Source: Takakia lepidozioides
Taxonomy: Eukaryota; Streptophyta; Takakiopsida; Takakiales; Takakiaceae
Direction of reading: 5' to 3'
Length of the DNA: 64,000 bases
NCBI GenBank assembly: GCA_030704615.1
Contig: CM060733.1
Span: 46,996,001-47,060,000, forward strand
Shown piece after piece: positions 44,006-54,685 of the stretch (within the stretch, counting starts at the first letter, position 1; every line of letters begins with the position of its first letter). The notes beneath the pieces were generated by a model that saw only the letters and a program-made list of their open reading frames with translations, did no database searches and was not told the DNA's origin. A program made the position numbers and the translations under genes.

Positions 44006-45432
44006 GGAAATTCGGCGCCGAATTACCTGCTTGAAGGAAATTTGGCGAACCGCCCTACCTGCGCGGATGGAAATTCGGCGCCGGATTTCCATCCGCGCGC
44101 ATCCGAATTACCTGCTTGAAGGAAATTTGGCGCACCGCCCTACTGCGCGGATGGAAATTCGGCGCCGGATTTCCATCCGGGCGCATCCGAATTACCTGCG
44201 CGGATGGAAATTCGGCGCCGGATTTCCATCCGCGCGCATCCGAATTACCTGCGCGGATGGAAATTCGGCGCCGGATTTCCATTTTGGCGCATCCGAATTA
44301 CCTGCTTGAAGGAAATTTGGCGCACCGCCATCCTACGCGGATGGAAATTCGGCGCCGGATTTCCATCCGCGCGCATCCGAATTACCTGCGCGGATGGAAA
44401 TTCGGCGCCGGATTTCCATCCGCGCGCATCCGAATTACCTGCTTGAAGGAAATTTGGCGCCGCCCTACCTGCCGGATGGAAATTCGGCGCCGGATTTCCA
44501 TCCGCTGAATTCGATGCGCGCGATGGAAATTCGGCGCCGGATTTCCATCCGCGCGCATCCGAATTACCTGCTTGAAGGAAATTTGGCGCACCGCCCTACC
44601 TGCGCGGATGGAAATTCGGCGCCGGATTTCCATCCGGGCGCATCCGAATTACCTGCGCGGATGGAAATTCGGCGCCGGATTTCCATCCGCGCGCATCCGA
44701 ATTACCTGCTTGAAGGAAATTTGGCGCACCGCCACCTACGCGGATGGAAATTCGGCGCCGGATTTCCATCCGCGCGCATCCGAATTACCTGCGCGGATGG
44801 AAATTCGGCGCCGGATTTCCATTTGCGCGCATCCGAATTACCTGCTTGAAGGAAATTTGGCGCACCGCCATCCTACGCGGATGGAAATTCGGCGCCGGAT
44901 TTCCATCCGCGCGCATCCGAATTACCTGCGCGGATGGAAATTCGGCGCCGGATTTCCATCCGCGCGCATCCGAATTACCTGCTTGAAGGAAATTTGGCGC
45001 ACCGCCCTACCTGCGCGGATGGAAATTCGGCGCCGGATTTCCATCCGGGCGCATCCGAATTACCTGCGCGGATGGAAATTCGGCGCCGGATTTCCATCCG
45101 CGCGCATCCGAATTACCTGCTTGAAGGAAATTTGGCGCACCGCCCTACCTGCGCGGATGGAAATTCGGCGCCGGATTTCCATCCGGGCGCATCCGAATTA
45201 CCTGCGCGGATGGAAATTCGGCGCCGGATTTCCATCCGCGCGCATCCGAATTACCTGCTTGAAGGAAATTTGGCGCACCGCCATCCTACGCGGATGGAAA
45301 TTCGGCGCCGGATTTCCATCCGCGCGCATCCGAATTACCTGCTTGAAGGAAATTTGGCGAACCGCCCTACCTGCGCGGATGGAAATTCGGCGCCGGATTT
45401 CCATCCGCGCGCTTCCGAATTACCTGCGTGAG
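44006..45432. repeat. Central array part 3: 135-140-bp tandem repeats
   Basis: About ten units start with TTACCTGCTTGAAGGAAATT (44108, about 44296, 44436, 44567, 44702, 44838, 44978, 45113, 45250, 45332). Each carries one or two GGATGGAAATTCGGCGCCGG palindromes and GCGCGCATCCG. It ends about 220 bp before the cargo gene's first likely ATG. Confidence 0.88.
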
Positions 45433-45654
45433 GGAAATTCCGGGACTGTTTTCGTCTATTTTCTTCCGACATGGAGGGCTTCATCCGACATTTAATTGCG
45501 CAGTTGGGCAATAAATGTCGACGGCCGTCGCTTATTATTCGGGCTGGCGACGCATGGCTTCCTGGACACGTACCCTAAATCTCATGCTATACTTGGCTTA
45601 ACATGGTATTCCAGGCATGTACCCCAAAAAAGGAGATCTTTTTGGCTGGGACTT

Positions 45655-48600
45655 ATGCCGCCTGAAGGGCGTGGCTCTCCTGAGAGAGACCTCAGATCCA
45701 GACCGCGGCGGAAGTTGAAAGCTCTGTACTACGGACGACGGCCAATCTCTCGCATGGCCAAACTGAAGCTCCAGCAGGAGATTCCAGTGTCTTGCTCACA
45801 ACCTGCGCCAACTGAAGCCGAGTACTCTCAGGCAAGCCACTTCTGCTTTCGGTTTGTTCGATTTCTTTTTTGCTTTCGCTTCGTTACCTCGCTTTGTTTC
45901 TGCATCTTCATCCTGGCTTTGCTTTATGAGTGAACTTTAGATAGTTGACTGAACCTTAGATTGTTTGCAATGCGTGTGCAAATCCGGCAGCTCTGGAGAA
46001 GGCTGCTTGTGCATGTCATTCTTAGGCAATGGTTGCATTTGTTTTCATTGTTGTTGCATGGCTCTCCATACTTCCTAAACTTGTTATGTTTTCATTTTTG
46101 CTACATGATTGCTGCTATGGTGGTTGCGCTGCTGCTTTTTGCACCACTGTTGGTGTTCACGATTTTTGTCAATCACAGAGTGACGACGAGCCCGGCACGC
46201 TGGTGGTATCATCGACAGCTCCAACTCATCGCATGTTTGAATCGCCCAACTTGGGGCGAGAGGGCAAACTTAAATCTTTTGTTGGTGGACGGGAGGACTT
46301 GCAACGAGATTACGATAGAGTAGGCATTGGGGAGGTTGGTGCAGGCGGCATGGCAGGTGAAGGGCGTGAGGACATGAGGACAGCAGATCCGGCAATGGAG
46401 GTTGTTCATGCACATGCAGTAGGGCCCGCCCACGCAAAGAAAAAGAAGAAAGCTAAGCACATGCAATCCCCGGCGAGAGAGCAGTCACGGGCTGCGGAGG
46501 GGGGAGTGAGCAGTGCGCGCGAGGGTGTCAGTTCGCCTCAATCAAAGGTGGTCGTCCTGGAGGGCTCCCCTGTTGCTAGCCCTAGTAAGAAACAGAAAGC
46601 CCGTGAGAGGGCAAAAGAGAGGGCAAAAGAACAGACGAGACAGAATGCTAGCAAGGAGGAAAGACAAAAGGCAGCTGAAGAGGCCCGGGGTGCCCAAATG
46701 ACAGATGCCAATGTAAGCGAGGGACACACAGAGACGGTGGATCCCTACAAGACACCACAGAGAGGCAGTAGCACACCGGTTAGACCATCGCGGGCAAGTG
46801 CAGCCCCCGCAATTACCCATACGGTGGAGAGTGGAGGAGAGGAAAGAACACCTGAAAGAGCACCGATTGTGCAAGTTCGAGGTGAAGCCAGGGAGAGGGC
46901 AGTAGAGACGACGAGAGTGCTGGAGGTGGTTTCGCAGGTGGCTGACCCTGTTGAGGAGGACGACATGGATGTTTCTGACCAGGATGACATTCTCCCGGAC
47001 ATCCCCAGGCCCCAAACCCGGAGCATACAGGCTGGATTTGGCGGTCTTGGTGGGCTGCCGGAAAACCCCTCTGCAGCAGACGTCATGTCTGAGGCGGATA
47101 TGAAGTTGGCCGCTGCCAAGATGTTGGAGGCAACCCACAGCAACATTGGCAGGGTGCTGGGGGGCATGGTGTACCCGGCCAAGCTTCGAATTCCCCTTTG
47201 CCGCTTGGTGTCATTGCAGGTGGTGAGACCTGCCCTCCCAGGCGATATCGACAAGCTGAAATTCTCTTTCCGGGATGGATATCGAATGGGGTCTGCCGCC
47301 TTTTACGTTTCCATTGAGAACGACCACGGAGCTTCCCGTGCCCACACTTCCGATGAGGTGGACAAATGGGGTCCCCATTGGCAAACGCGAAATGAGGAGT
47401 TCGAGAGATCGATTGCTAGTGATCCTCTTTTCCAGCACATGTCCGGTAAGATGTTCTACGTGTGGGACGGCAATCATCGCCTCCTGGCATGGATGGAGCA
47501 CATTGCCCAAGCCCACCCCAACGATCTCGATTGGCATTTCGCCGTCGATTGTGTTGTGCTGAAGGTTGCGGGGCCCAAAGATCGCAGTCTTCTCAAAGCT
47601 GCAATGGCCGACATCAACTCGTAAGCTACAACCCCTCTCGCTTTTGGACTTTGAATTTGGAAGTCATTTCATTGCGAATCCTCATATATGATGAAAATTC
47701 CCATTTCAGTATTGTTTGATGGAAATGTGGCACTGCAGGGTGACTGAGAATGCCTTCATTGCCACCAACTTGTCCCATATGCTCTTCCGAGTGAAGGATG
47801 TCGGGAGGCAGGGGGTGGAAGAGTTTGCCAATTCCCTCAGTGCCGACCTCCTGCGCAAGTCGGAGGCAAAGGCAGACAGAACCTGGTATAGGCTGAGCGT
47901 CGACGCCATGGTGGACTACATATTTCGGGTAAAGCTCCTGCAGTTTTGTTGAGCTAATTTGTCTCTCCTCCCCCAATAGAAGAAATTGTGTTGAGCAGGA
48001 TCTCTAATCTTATGTGCTGCTTTTCGACAGACGAAAATACAGCAGGATTTGGCACATGCGCGGAGGTTCTACATGGAGTCAGAGGAGAAGAATCCAACCC
48101 TCCCGGAACTCGAATCGTATGTCAAAGCTGCGGAGGTGAGGGCCCGCATAAAGTACAAGTCGCGGATGGTAAAGTACGTGGCCATAGCTGATCCCGCCCT
48201 TGGTGCCGACTTTCTGGTGGAGGTGGGAAAGCACTACTCTCGCGCTCTGAAGCCCACGATGACATTGGAGAAGCTCCATCGTCTAGCCACATCCTGTGTG
48301 GATGCAACAGAAAAGGTGATACATTCTTAACCAAATTGTGGTGGCAACAACTCCTTTTTGTGGTGTTTGGCGCTTACGAATATGCTGGGTGGTTGGACAG
48401 ACCCGGTGGCTCCAAATCTGGAATGGTTCCCAAAGTACCAGGGACATGTGGAGCTTCCCCAAACCGGACAAACTCTCTGACCCCACATTCGACATGTGGA
48501 TGAACCGCATGACATGGTGGTTTCAGGTACTTCCCCACGCTTCGTTTGGGGCTTGTACTCTAGTAGGGGGTTGATTCATTGTATTTTTTGAGGAAAGCGA

Positions 48601-51600
48601 TCTGATGGACAATCTCCACAGGTGACGACGAATGCGCAAGAGCAGCTGGACACACAAGCACATCAGTTCAAGATGGAGATATCTCCTGCAGCAGAGAGCC
48701 TGCGTGACTATGTGACGAGGTACTTTCTGCTCTACAAAACCAACCTATTCTTTCGGGAGATAGCAGATGCTCGCCGGAGCCACGAGTTCACCGACCAGCC
48801 GAACGCGGACAAAGCAGCAATGCGCCTTCTGTACAGGTACATACGCGCTGCCTTTCTTTCAAGTCCTGGCATTTCAGGATGTTAGAGGCCTAAGTGGTGT
48901 TAGGGAAAATGGCGCCGAATTTCCAGTCAGGGCTCCGAAAATGGCAAAGTCCCTAGACTGGCTGGCCCGGAACTGGAAATTCGGCGCCATTTTCCAGTTC
49001 CAGGCCCTATTGCCGTTCAGGGACTTAGCCATTTTCGGGCTAAGTCCCTAGTGTGGCTGGCCCGGAACTGGAAATTCGGCGCCGTTTTCCAGTTCTAGGC
49101 CCTATTGCCGTCCAGGGACTTAGCCATTTTCGGGCTAAGTCCCTAGACTGGCTGGCCATGAAGTGGAAATTCGGCGCCATATTCCAGTTCCAGGCCCTAT
49201 TGCCGTCCAGGGACTTAGCCATTTTCGGTCTAAGTCCCTAGGGTGGCTGGCCCGGAACTGGAAATTCGGCGCCGTATTCCAGTTCTAGGCCCTATTGCCG
49301 TCCAGGGACTTAGCCATTTTCCGGCTAAGTCCCTAGACTGGCTGGCCCTGAAGTGGAAATTCGGCGCCATATTCCAGTTCCAGGCCCTATTGCCGTCCAG
49401 GGACTTAGCCATTTTAGGTCTAAGTCCCTAGGGTGGCTGGCCCGGAACTGGAAATTCGGCGCCGTATTCCAGTTCTAGGCCCTATTGCCGTCCAGGGACT
49501 TAGCCATTTTCGGGCCAAGTCCCTAGACTGGCTGGCCCTGAAGTGGAAATTCGGCGCCATATTCCAGTTCCAGGCCCTATTGCCGTCCAGGGACTTAGCC
49601 ATTTTCGGTCTAAGTCCCTAGGGTGGCTGGCCCGGAACTGGAAATTCGGCGCCGTATTCCAGTTCTAGGCCCTATTGCCGTCCAGGGACTTAGCCATTTT
49701 TTGTGTAAGTCCCTAGGGTGGCTGGCCCGGAAGTGGAAATTCGGCGCCGTTTTCCAGTTCCAGGCCGTATTGCCGTCCAGGGACTTAGCCATTTTCGGGC
49801 TAAGTCCCTACACTGGGTGGCCCTGAAGTGGAAATTCGGCGCCATATTCCAGTTGTAGGCCCTATTGCCGTTCAGGGAGTTAGCCATTTTCGGACCTCAT
49901 TGGGTTTTTCATGAATGCAGGTACTGTAAGTTCTCGCTTTTGGAGAAAGGTCATCTGTCTTTCGAGCCACCATTCTTCCTGGCATGGAGGAACCCTGGGG
50001 CTGACTCCATGTACACTGACGATATTGTGAAGGAGTGGCATCTGGAACATTTGCGTGATTGCCCTTGGTATGTGGACCTTCCGCCCGCTCGCTCGACCCA
50101 TCCGAGTTTCAATTGAAGCTGGATGCTGAATTCCGACGAAACCGGGCTCCGCTGCCTCCGTTGGGTGCAAAAGAGGCAAAAGCGCTTGCGAACTCCAGGA
50201 AAGCGGCAGAGCTTGCTCAGGCAGGAATTCAAGAGAAATTGCATGAGAAGAGTAAAGGTCAAAGGAAAAGGACAAGGAAACAGGTGACTGCAGTAACACC
50301 CAAAAGAAGAAAACCATCGGGGCATCGGAGGAGGCGCAGGAGGGGACCCAAGAGAGTGACTCCGACGCCGATTTTGTTCAAGGTCCTGCGACTGCTGTTG
50401 CTCCTACCCAGTCACCGGTCGTCCGGGTTCCCAAGTCAGTTCGGAGTGGGACTGGCTCTGCCAAGAAGTTGGCATTTGAGGGCGAGCCTACACGGCGGTA
50501 TTCGGCGGTGACGTTTACGCACAGGCCAAAGCTAGAACCTCCAACCATCATCCAATGCGTCAATGAGAGCTTCCTTGACGCTCTCGCTGCCAGGGCGAAG
50601 AAGGTGGCACACAACAAGTCTCTGGCGGAGCAGAAGGGAAAAGCCAAGAAGAGGGCTGCCGGTACAGAGCCTAAAGACACCCCTGGTTTTGAAGCCATGA
50701 TGGAATTCTTCACGGCTGTGAGCACGAATTGCAAGAGCACTCGGGGGGGGGTTGAGGTGGAGAGAGCTTGCGACATGATTCTCCTCGACATTCCAGATGG
50801 GGAGCTGCTGGAGGGCCTGGATGGTGTGCCCACCTGGAACAGGTTTACTGAGGACTACTGGAAAGCCGGGTTTGGGCTGGCGGGGATGCTTCTGGATGAC
50901 GGTGGATGTGTGGTTGTCCTTGCCACGAGAGGGAAGACCACAGAGAATGCGGTGGCAAGGTGGACACCGAAAAGTGTCACCCCGGTCCTCCTCAGAAAAT
51001 GGTTCTGCATCAGTACGCAGGGGTTGCGAACAGAGGGCCAAAGTGTAAGTTATCAATCTATTGCATTCACTTCATATTGTGGTGTATGTTAAGTAGACCC
51101 TGGAATTGATCCCTTCTTTGTTGGATGTGCAGACATTGGTGTTTGAGGCATATTGCTTTGTGAAGAGAGGGTCTACGTTCAAATTCCGCAACGACGGTCG
51201 TCTTGTTGATGCCGCTGTGGACCCTGTAACCTACGATGTCCTCTACAACTATGTGCCCCACTCTAGTATGCCGAAGGACACAAAGACAGGCAAACCGTGG
51301 CGGTACAGCCGGACCCGAAGCCCTGCTTTCATCCAAACCCTCATGGAGACGTGCTCGGATGTCCAAGGGCGGATTCTGGACCTCACATGCGGCACGGGTA
51401 AGCCTTCACGTGCTCAGTTTGTCCCCTGGCCCCATTGCAATTGCATGCCGCAAGCTATTAACCGCCCGCTTTGTTCCTCAGGTGCTTCAATGTGGGCAGG
51501 GACGTTGTCCGACAGGCATGTGTTCGCCTTCGAGCCAGATACTGCCCTCCACAACTCGGAACTTGCAGCGGCTGAACGTCTGCCGAAAGAGGAAGAGACA

Positions 51601-52128
51601 TCCTCGGAGGATGAGGAAAAATCCGAGAAGGAGCAGGGGGAGGAAGTTGGGATCGAGGCCGAGGAGCCCCCGGTTTACGAGTGAGTGGTGGCATTGTAAG
51701 TTGCCTCCAGATTTTGTGAGGCACCTCCCTCCGCTCTCTTATTTCATTGAAAACCCTTTCTGGTTGTGCTGGTATTGACATTCTTCAAGTGGATTTGTTC
51801 TTACTGTAGGATGCCAAGTACTGCCGGAGGGACGTCTACACCGGAGTTCATGGGCAGGAGGAACGTGCCTTTTTTTGCCAGGGGAGATTTCATGCCTAGT
51901 CCAGAAAGGGAGTACATCCTGCCTACTTATGCTGCCCGGCTTGCTTCGGTGTCCATTAGGAGGTGTTCCGAACGTAGTCGTGTACAGCAGATTTTAGACG
52001 AGGCAAGCCTCAAGAAAATGAAGATGAGGGAGGAGGCAGCAGCTATTAGAGCCCGTCGGGCTCGTAGATTTGTGTTGGATTCTGCTGAGGAAAGTGGGGA
52101 GAAGACGCAGAAGATTCCCAGGAGGTGA
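45655..52128 (+). CDS. Element A cargo gene: ParB/Srx-like domain joined to methyltransferase-like domain
   Basis: Ten exons: 45655-45831, 46179-47620, 47739-47928, 48031-48315, 48401-48526, 48622-48836, 49921-51044, 51133-51397, 51482-51680 and 51810-52128. The first intron has a GC donor; the start codon is uncertain. About 1450 residues. A basic, disordered N terminus (KKKKKAK, KARERAKERAKEQ) leads to a ParB/sulfiredoxin-like domain: LRIPLCRLVSL, RPALPGDIDKL, FYVWDGNHRLLAWM, DINSVTENAF. A helical middle region follows. The C-terminal part resembles a beta-class N4/N6 DNA methyltransferase in motif order: ACDMILLDIPDG (motif IV place), LLDDGGCVVVLATRG, then ILDLTCGTG (motif I place) and RHVFAFEPD (motif II place). 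DPPY is absent. The copy seems to need two frame changes (about 50095 and 50285) inside exon 7, from real mutation or assembly indels. Function unknown; see findings. Confidence 0.65.
48905..49893. repeat. Intronic 95/190-bp tandem repeats with two palindromes per unit
   Basis: Five 190-bp dimers of a 95-bp unit in the intron between exons 6 and 7 of the cargo gene. Each unit has a hairpin GGGACTTAGCC...GGCTAAGTCCC and an imperfect palindrome around GGAAATTCGGCGCC (arms GAACTGGAAA/TTTCCAGTTC). Similarity to the left subterminal repeats (GGGACTTAGCCA) is clear. Confidence 0.92.
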
Positions 52129-52504
52129 GGTGGACAGTCCCCCAAGGAGAGGACGGGATTTTTGAGAGGCATAGTGGAACTGATGCATCACAGAGCTCGG
52201 AGGATGAGGGGGATGAGGGGGATGAGGAAGAAGGTGGGGCAAGTTCCTCGGAGGGTGTAGGAGAGTAGTGCCCATTCCGGCTATGACAGTTAGAACACAC
52301 TTGTATAGACGTGGCTTGCCACAAAATTTGCAATAAAATGTTGCATTTTAAGTCCACTGGTGCCACATTCCAACTTCACATGACCCTATTTCCGTGCCTC
52401 CTAACCCTATTTCCGTGGACTCACAATGGTCTGCTCATGCTTTTTTTTTTTCCGCTCATGCTCATGCCGCTCATGCTCATGCCGCTCATGAAATAGCAGC
52501 CCCC
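52129..52504. other. Right end of element A with terminal inverted repeat
   Basis: Holds the cargo gene 3' end, including AATAAAA at 52332 as a likely polyadenylation signal, and a TCCGTG duplication at 52390-52424. The terminal repeat follows at 52451-52498: GCTCATG iterations ending GCTCATGAAATAGCA, the reverse complement of the left terminus. Confidence 0.75.
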
Positions 52505-52513
52505 CCTGAGGAG
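52505..52513. repeat. Target site duplication of element A, right copy
   Basis: CCTGAGGAG, identical to 37621-37629, and in phase with the interrupted ORF (Pro-Glu-Glu). Confidence 0.88.
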
Positions 52514-53743
52514 CAGCTGATGGCTACTTATTTACAGGCCAGAACTCTAATTTTTCAGTCTTCTTCGCAAGGGGTGCACGAGATGTCAGTGGTAGAAGGG
52601 CCAGTGCTACCAATACCACAACAAGTGACTGTGCAAGTAGCTGACCCTGTTGTTACTACAGCCACACCACAACTTGAGGTATGGGGGGATGATGCTCTTA
52701 ACCCACCTAAGACTCCCGCTGCACGAGAGTACAGTCGGGCTATGATTATGCATTTCAACCAAATTCCCATTGTGTTGGATTTGGCTTGGAAGGAATTTAG
52801 TCCTCCGCAGTCGTTGGCACATTACTACCAGATCATGCGCATTTGGCTGCCAGTGGCAACTAGGACTAAGGTTCTTCCGAACAATCGACCCATTGAGGAT
52901 CATCACTTTGCGAGGTACTGGTCTGAAGCAAGTACCATGTTGAAGGAATTAATTGTCTTCCAAGTTGTACATGGGTACATTTATACCAAGACCAAGGAGG
53001 TAGCAAGTATTGTCATGGGCTGTGGATTATACTATGCTGTTTGTTTTCTGTCACGTTATCACATTGAGCAGCAGAAGATGCAATCGCGATTTCTGAGTTA
53101 TTCCAGTGGGGATCGTTGGGTCTTACCTTCAGTGCCACCTCATATGTACCTATATGATGCAAAAGTTATGATGCAGAAGGATTCTCAACTTCGTTCATGG
53201 TTTCATTCTGCTTGGAACAATTTGACAACACAGAAATTCGGCCCTGACGATATTTTCTTTAAGGGACATGAGGCATGGAAATACTTGCACTGTTCCCAAG
53301 TCATTGGCACACCTCTTACCTGTACAGATAAGGAGTTCAGGACGTTCACTAATTTTGCATGCCAGCGCTTGCAACAAGTTGTGCAATTTAAACTTCCAGA
53401 TATGGTTGGACAACATTGTATGCCACAGAGGATTCCACTTAAAGTTTGGCCGTTAAAACACCTGAGGGGCGACGAGGATTCTGATACTACTGTTTCTTCA
53501 GCGGACTCTTTTGACATGGCAGAGGACTATGCAATTCAGATGGCAGAGAAGAAACGACGGGGGTCTCCTATGCCTGAGAGGTTACCTCGTTATCAGCCAA
53601 AGGAGGGACAGACATTTCCATGTAGTACTCAATCATCTCCGTCAACCAGTGACAGGCCTCGGGCTCGCACACGGAGTCCTTCACGAGACTCTCACCGTCA
53701 GAAGGGTGTTCGATCACAATGGTTTGCTAATCCTAAACAGTAA
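52514..53743 (+). pseudogene. Extra retrotransposon ORF after integrase, 3' half
   Basis: Continues the frame of 36631-37629 with no stop for 409 codons, ending NPKQ. A folded-looking middle is rich in aromatics (AHYYQIMRIWLPVATRT, HHFARYWSEAS, YYAVCFLSRYHIEQQ), followed by a basic, serine/proline-rich tail (RPRARTRSPSRDS). I do not recognise the domain. With the first half, the whole product would be about 740 residues. Confidence 0.7.
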
Positions 53744-53763
53744 ACCGTGAGAACACGACTTTT

Positions 53764-53778
53764 TGAGAGGGGGAGGGG
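53764..53778 (+). promoter_or_regulatory. Polypurine tract
   Basis: A run of GAGAGGGGGAGGGG lies just upstream of the 3' LTR start TGTTAG, where plus-strand synthesis is primed in LTR elements. Confidence 0.75.
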
Positions 53779-53782
53779 TAAA

Positions 53783-54685
53783 TGTTAGAGGACTGCTTGG
53801 GACTTTAACGCTTTTACAGGTTCTGTGGGGTACCCTTAATTTTTACACAGACTGAGACCACAGGAGCCTTAGGGGTGACAGCAGCAGGCTTTAAGGGGGG
53901 GTTACACAGCTCGTCACAGCCGCCACAGCCAGTCACAGCCCGTCACAGTCGTCACAGTCCGTCATAGTCCGTCACAGCCAATCACAGCCAGTCACAGTCC
54001 GTCACAGCTTCACACAGCCCAACGCAATTTTGCACAGTTGTCACAGTACAAGGGGAACGGTTAACATGGACAGGGAACGACTGTGTGGGAACGACATCTG
54101 CAGAGGGAATATGTTACTTCAGGGGTGACGGTTAGTTAGCAAGGCGGTTAGAACCGCTTGTAGGTAGATAAAGCGAAGAGCGGGGACTTATGGGGGATTG
54201 GATCACTTCTTAGACATCAGGGGAAAGGTCAGACGGAGGGCACGATCTTGGAGCACAGGGATGACGATTACACAGAAGAGGAGATGATGACTTGATGGAG
54301 GTTTATTTCATGCAGAGCTGTAGTGATACTGTAGGGCAGATTAGAGTCACTTTGATATTGGCCTAGTACCTGATAAATCGTAATCTGATACTTATTCGAT
54401 ACAAGCACACTGTGTAGAGAGACATGAGTGAAGTTGTGAAATGAATGCATGATTAACTGGAACTAAGAAGATACTGATGCAATCTGATGCTTCAGTATCA
54501 GATAAGGTAAATTGATAACATGAAGGCAAGAAGGAATACAAATGGGAAGCACAACCATGATTCACTAGCTGCAGGTCATGACTGATTGTACTGAGCGGGC
54601 TGAGTGCTTAGAGATATCCAACTCTTCTATCTTGGAGTTTCCACCTTGGATAGCGAAGGGATGGGTGAGTAAAAGCCGTTCGACA
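53783..54685 (+). repeat. 3' LTR (903 bp)
   Basis: TGTTAG to TTCGACA. The last 540 bp are nearly identical to the 5' LTR. The first 360 bp are not, and contain about ten short GTCACAGCC/GTCACAGTC units (53910-54040). Confidence 0.8.

Larger units (their letters stand above)
37630..52504. mobile_element. Element A: intact-looking MULE-type DNA transposon with ParB/methyltransferase-like cargo gene
   Basis: 14.9 kb, bounded by a perfect 9-bp target duplication and short terminal inverted repeats (TGCTATTTCATGAGC, then CATGAGC iterations). It holds a two-exon transposase on - with a SWIM finger, a 3.2-kb central array of palindromes, and a ten-exon gene on + for a ParB-like/methyltransferase-like protein. 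Removing it plus one duplication restores the retrotransposon reading frame (VFIPEE then QLMATY). That confirms both borders and shows A is younger than the retroelement. The perfect duplication and open transposase suggest recent movement. Confidence 0.88.
29607..54685 (+). mobile_element. Degenerate Ty3/gypsy LTR retrotransposon, interrupted by element A
   Basis: Order: 5' LTR, primer-binding-like site, gag with zinc knuckles, protease, reverse transcriptase, RNase H, integrase, an extra ORF, polypurine tract, 3' LTR. The order RT-RNaseH-IN defines Ty3/gypsy. It spans 25.1 kb, of which 14.9 kb is the inserted element A, leaving about 10.2 kb. Coding frames are broken by many stops and a few frameshifts. 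The 5'-most parts of the two LTRs do not match, and the 5-bp flanks differ (ACGCA left, TTCGC right). The two ends therefore may not come from one insertion. Confidence 0.85.

Noticed and set aside
42557-45495. Many long overlapping frames on both strands reading MEIRRRISI, GNSAPNFH, WKFGAEF
   Set aside because: They are translations of the GGAAATTCGGCGCCGAATTTCC-type palindrome in all frames. Periodicity follows the DNA repeat, both strands are open, and there is no start context or family match.
48767-49887. Repeated 60-67-codon frames on both strands in the cargo-gene intron
   Set aside because: They recur exactly every 190 bp with the tandem repeat and lie between well-supported splice sites.
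45655-52128. Bacterial or phage contamination as the source of the ParB/methyltransferase gene
   Set aside because: The gene has multiple introns with plant-type splice sites, two diverged copies, and lies within a transposon that has a duplicated target inside a plant gypsy element.
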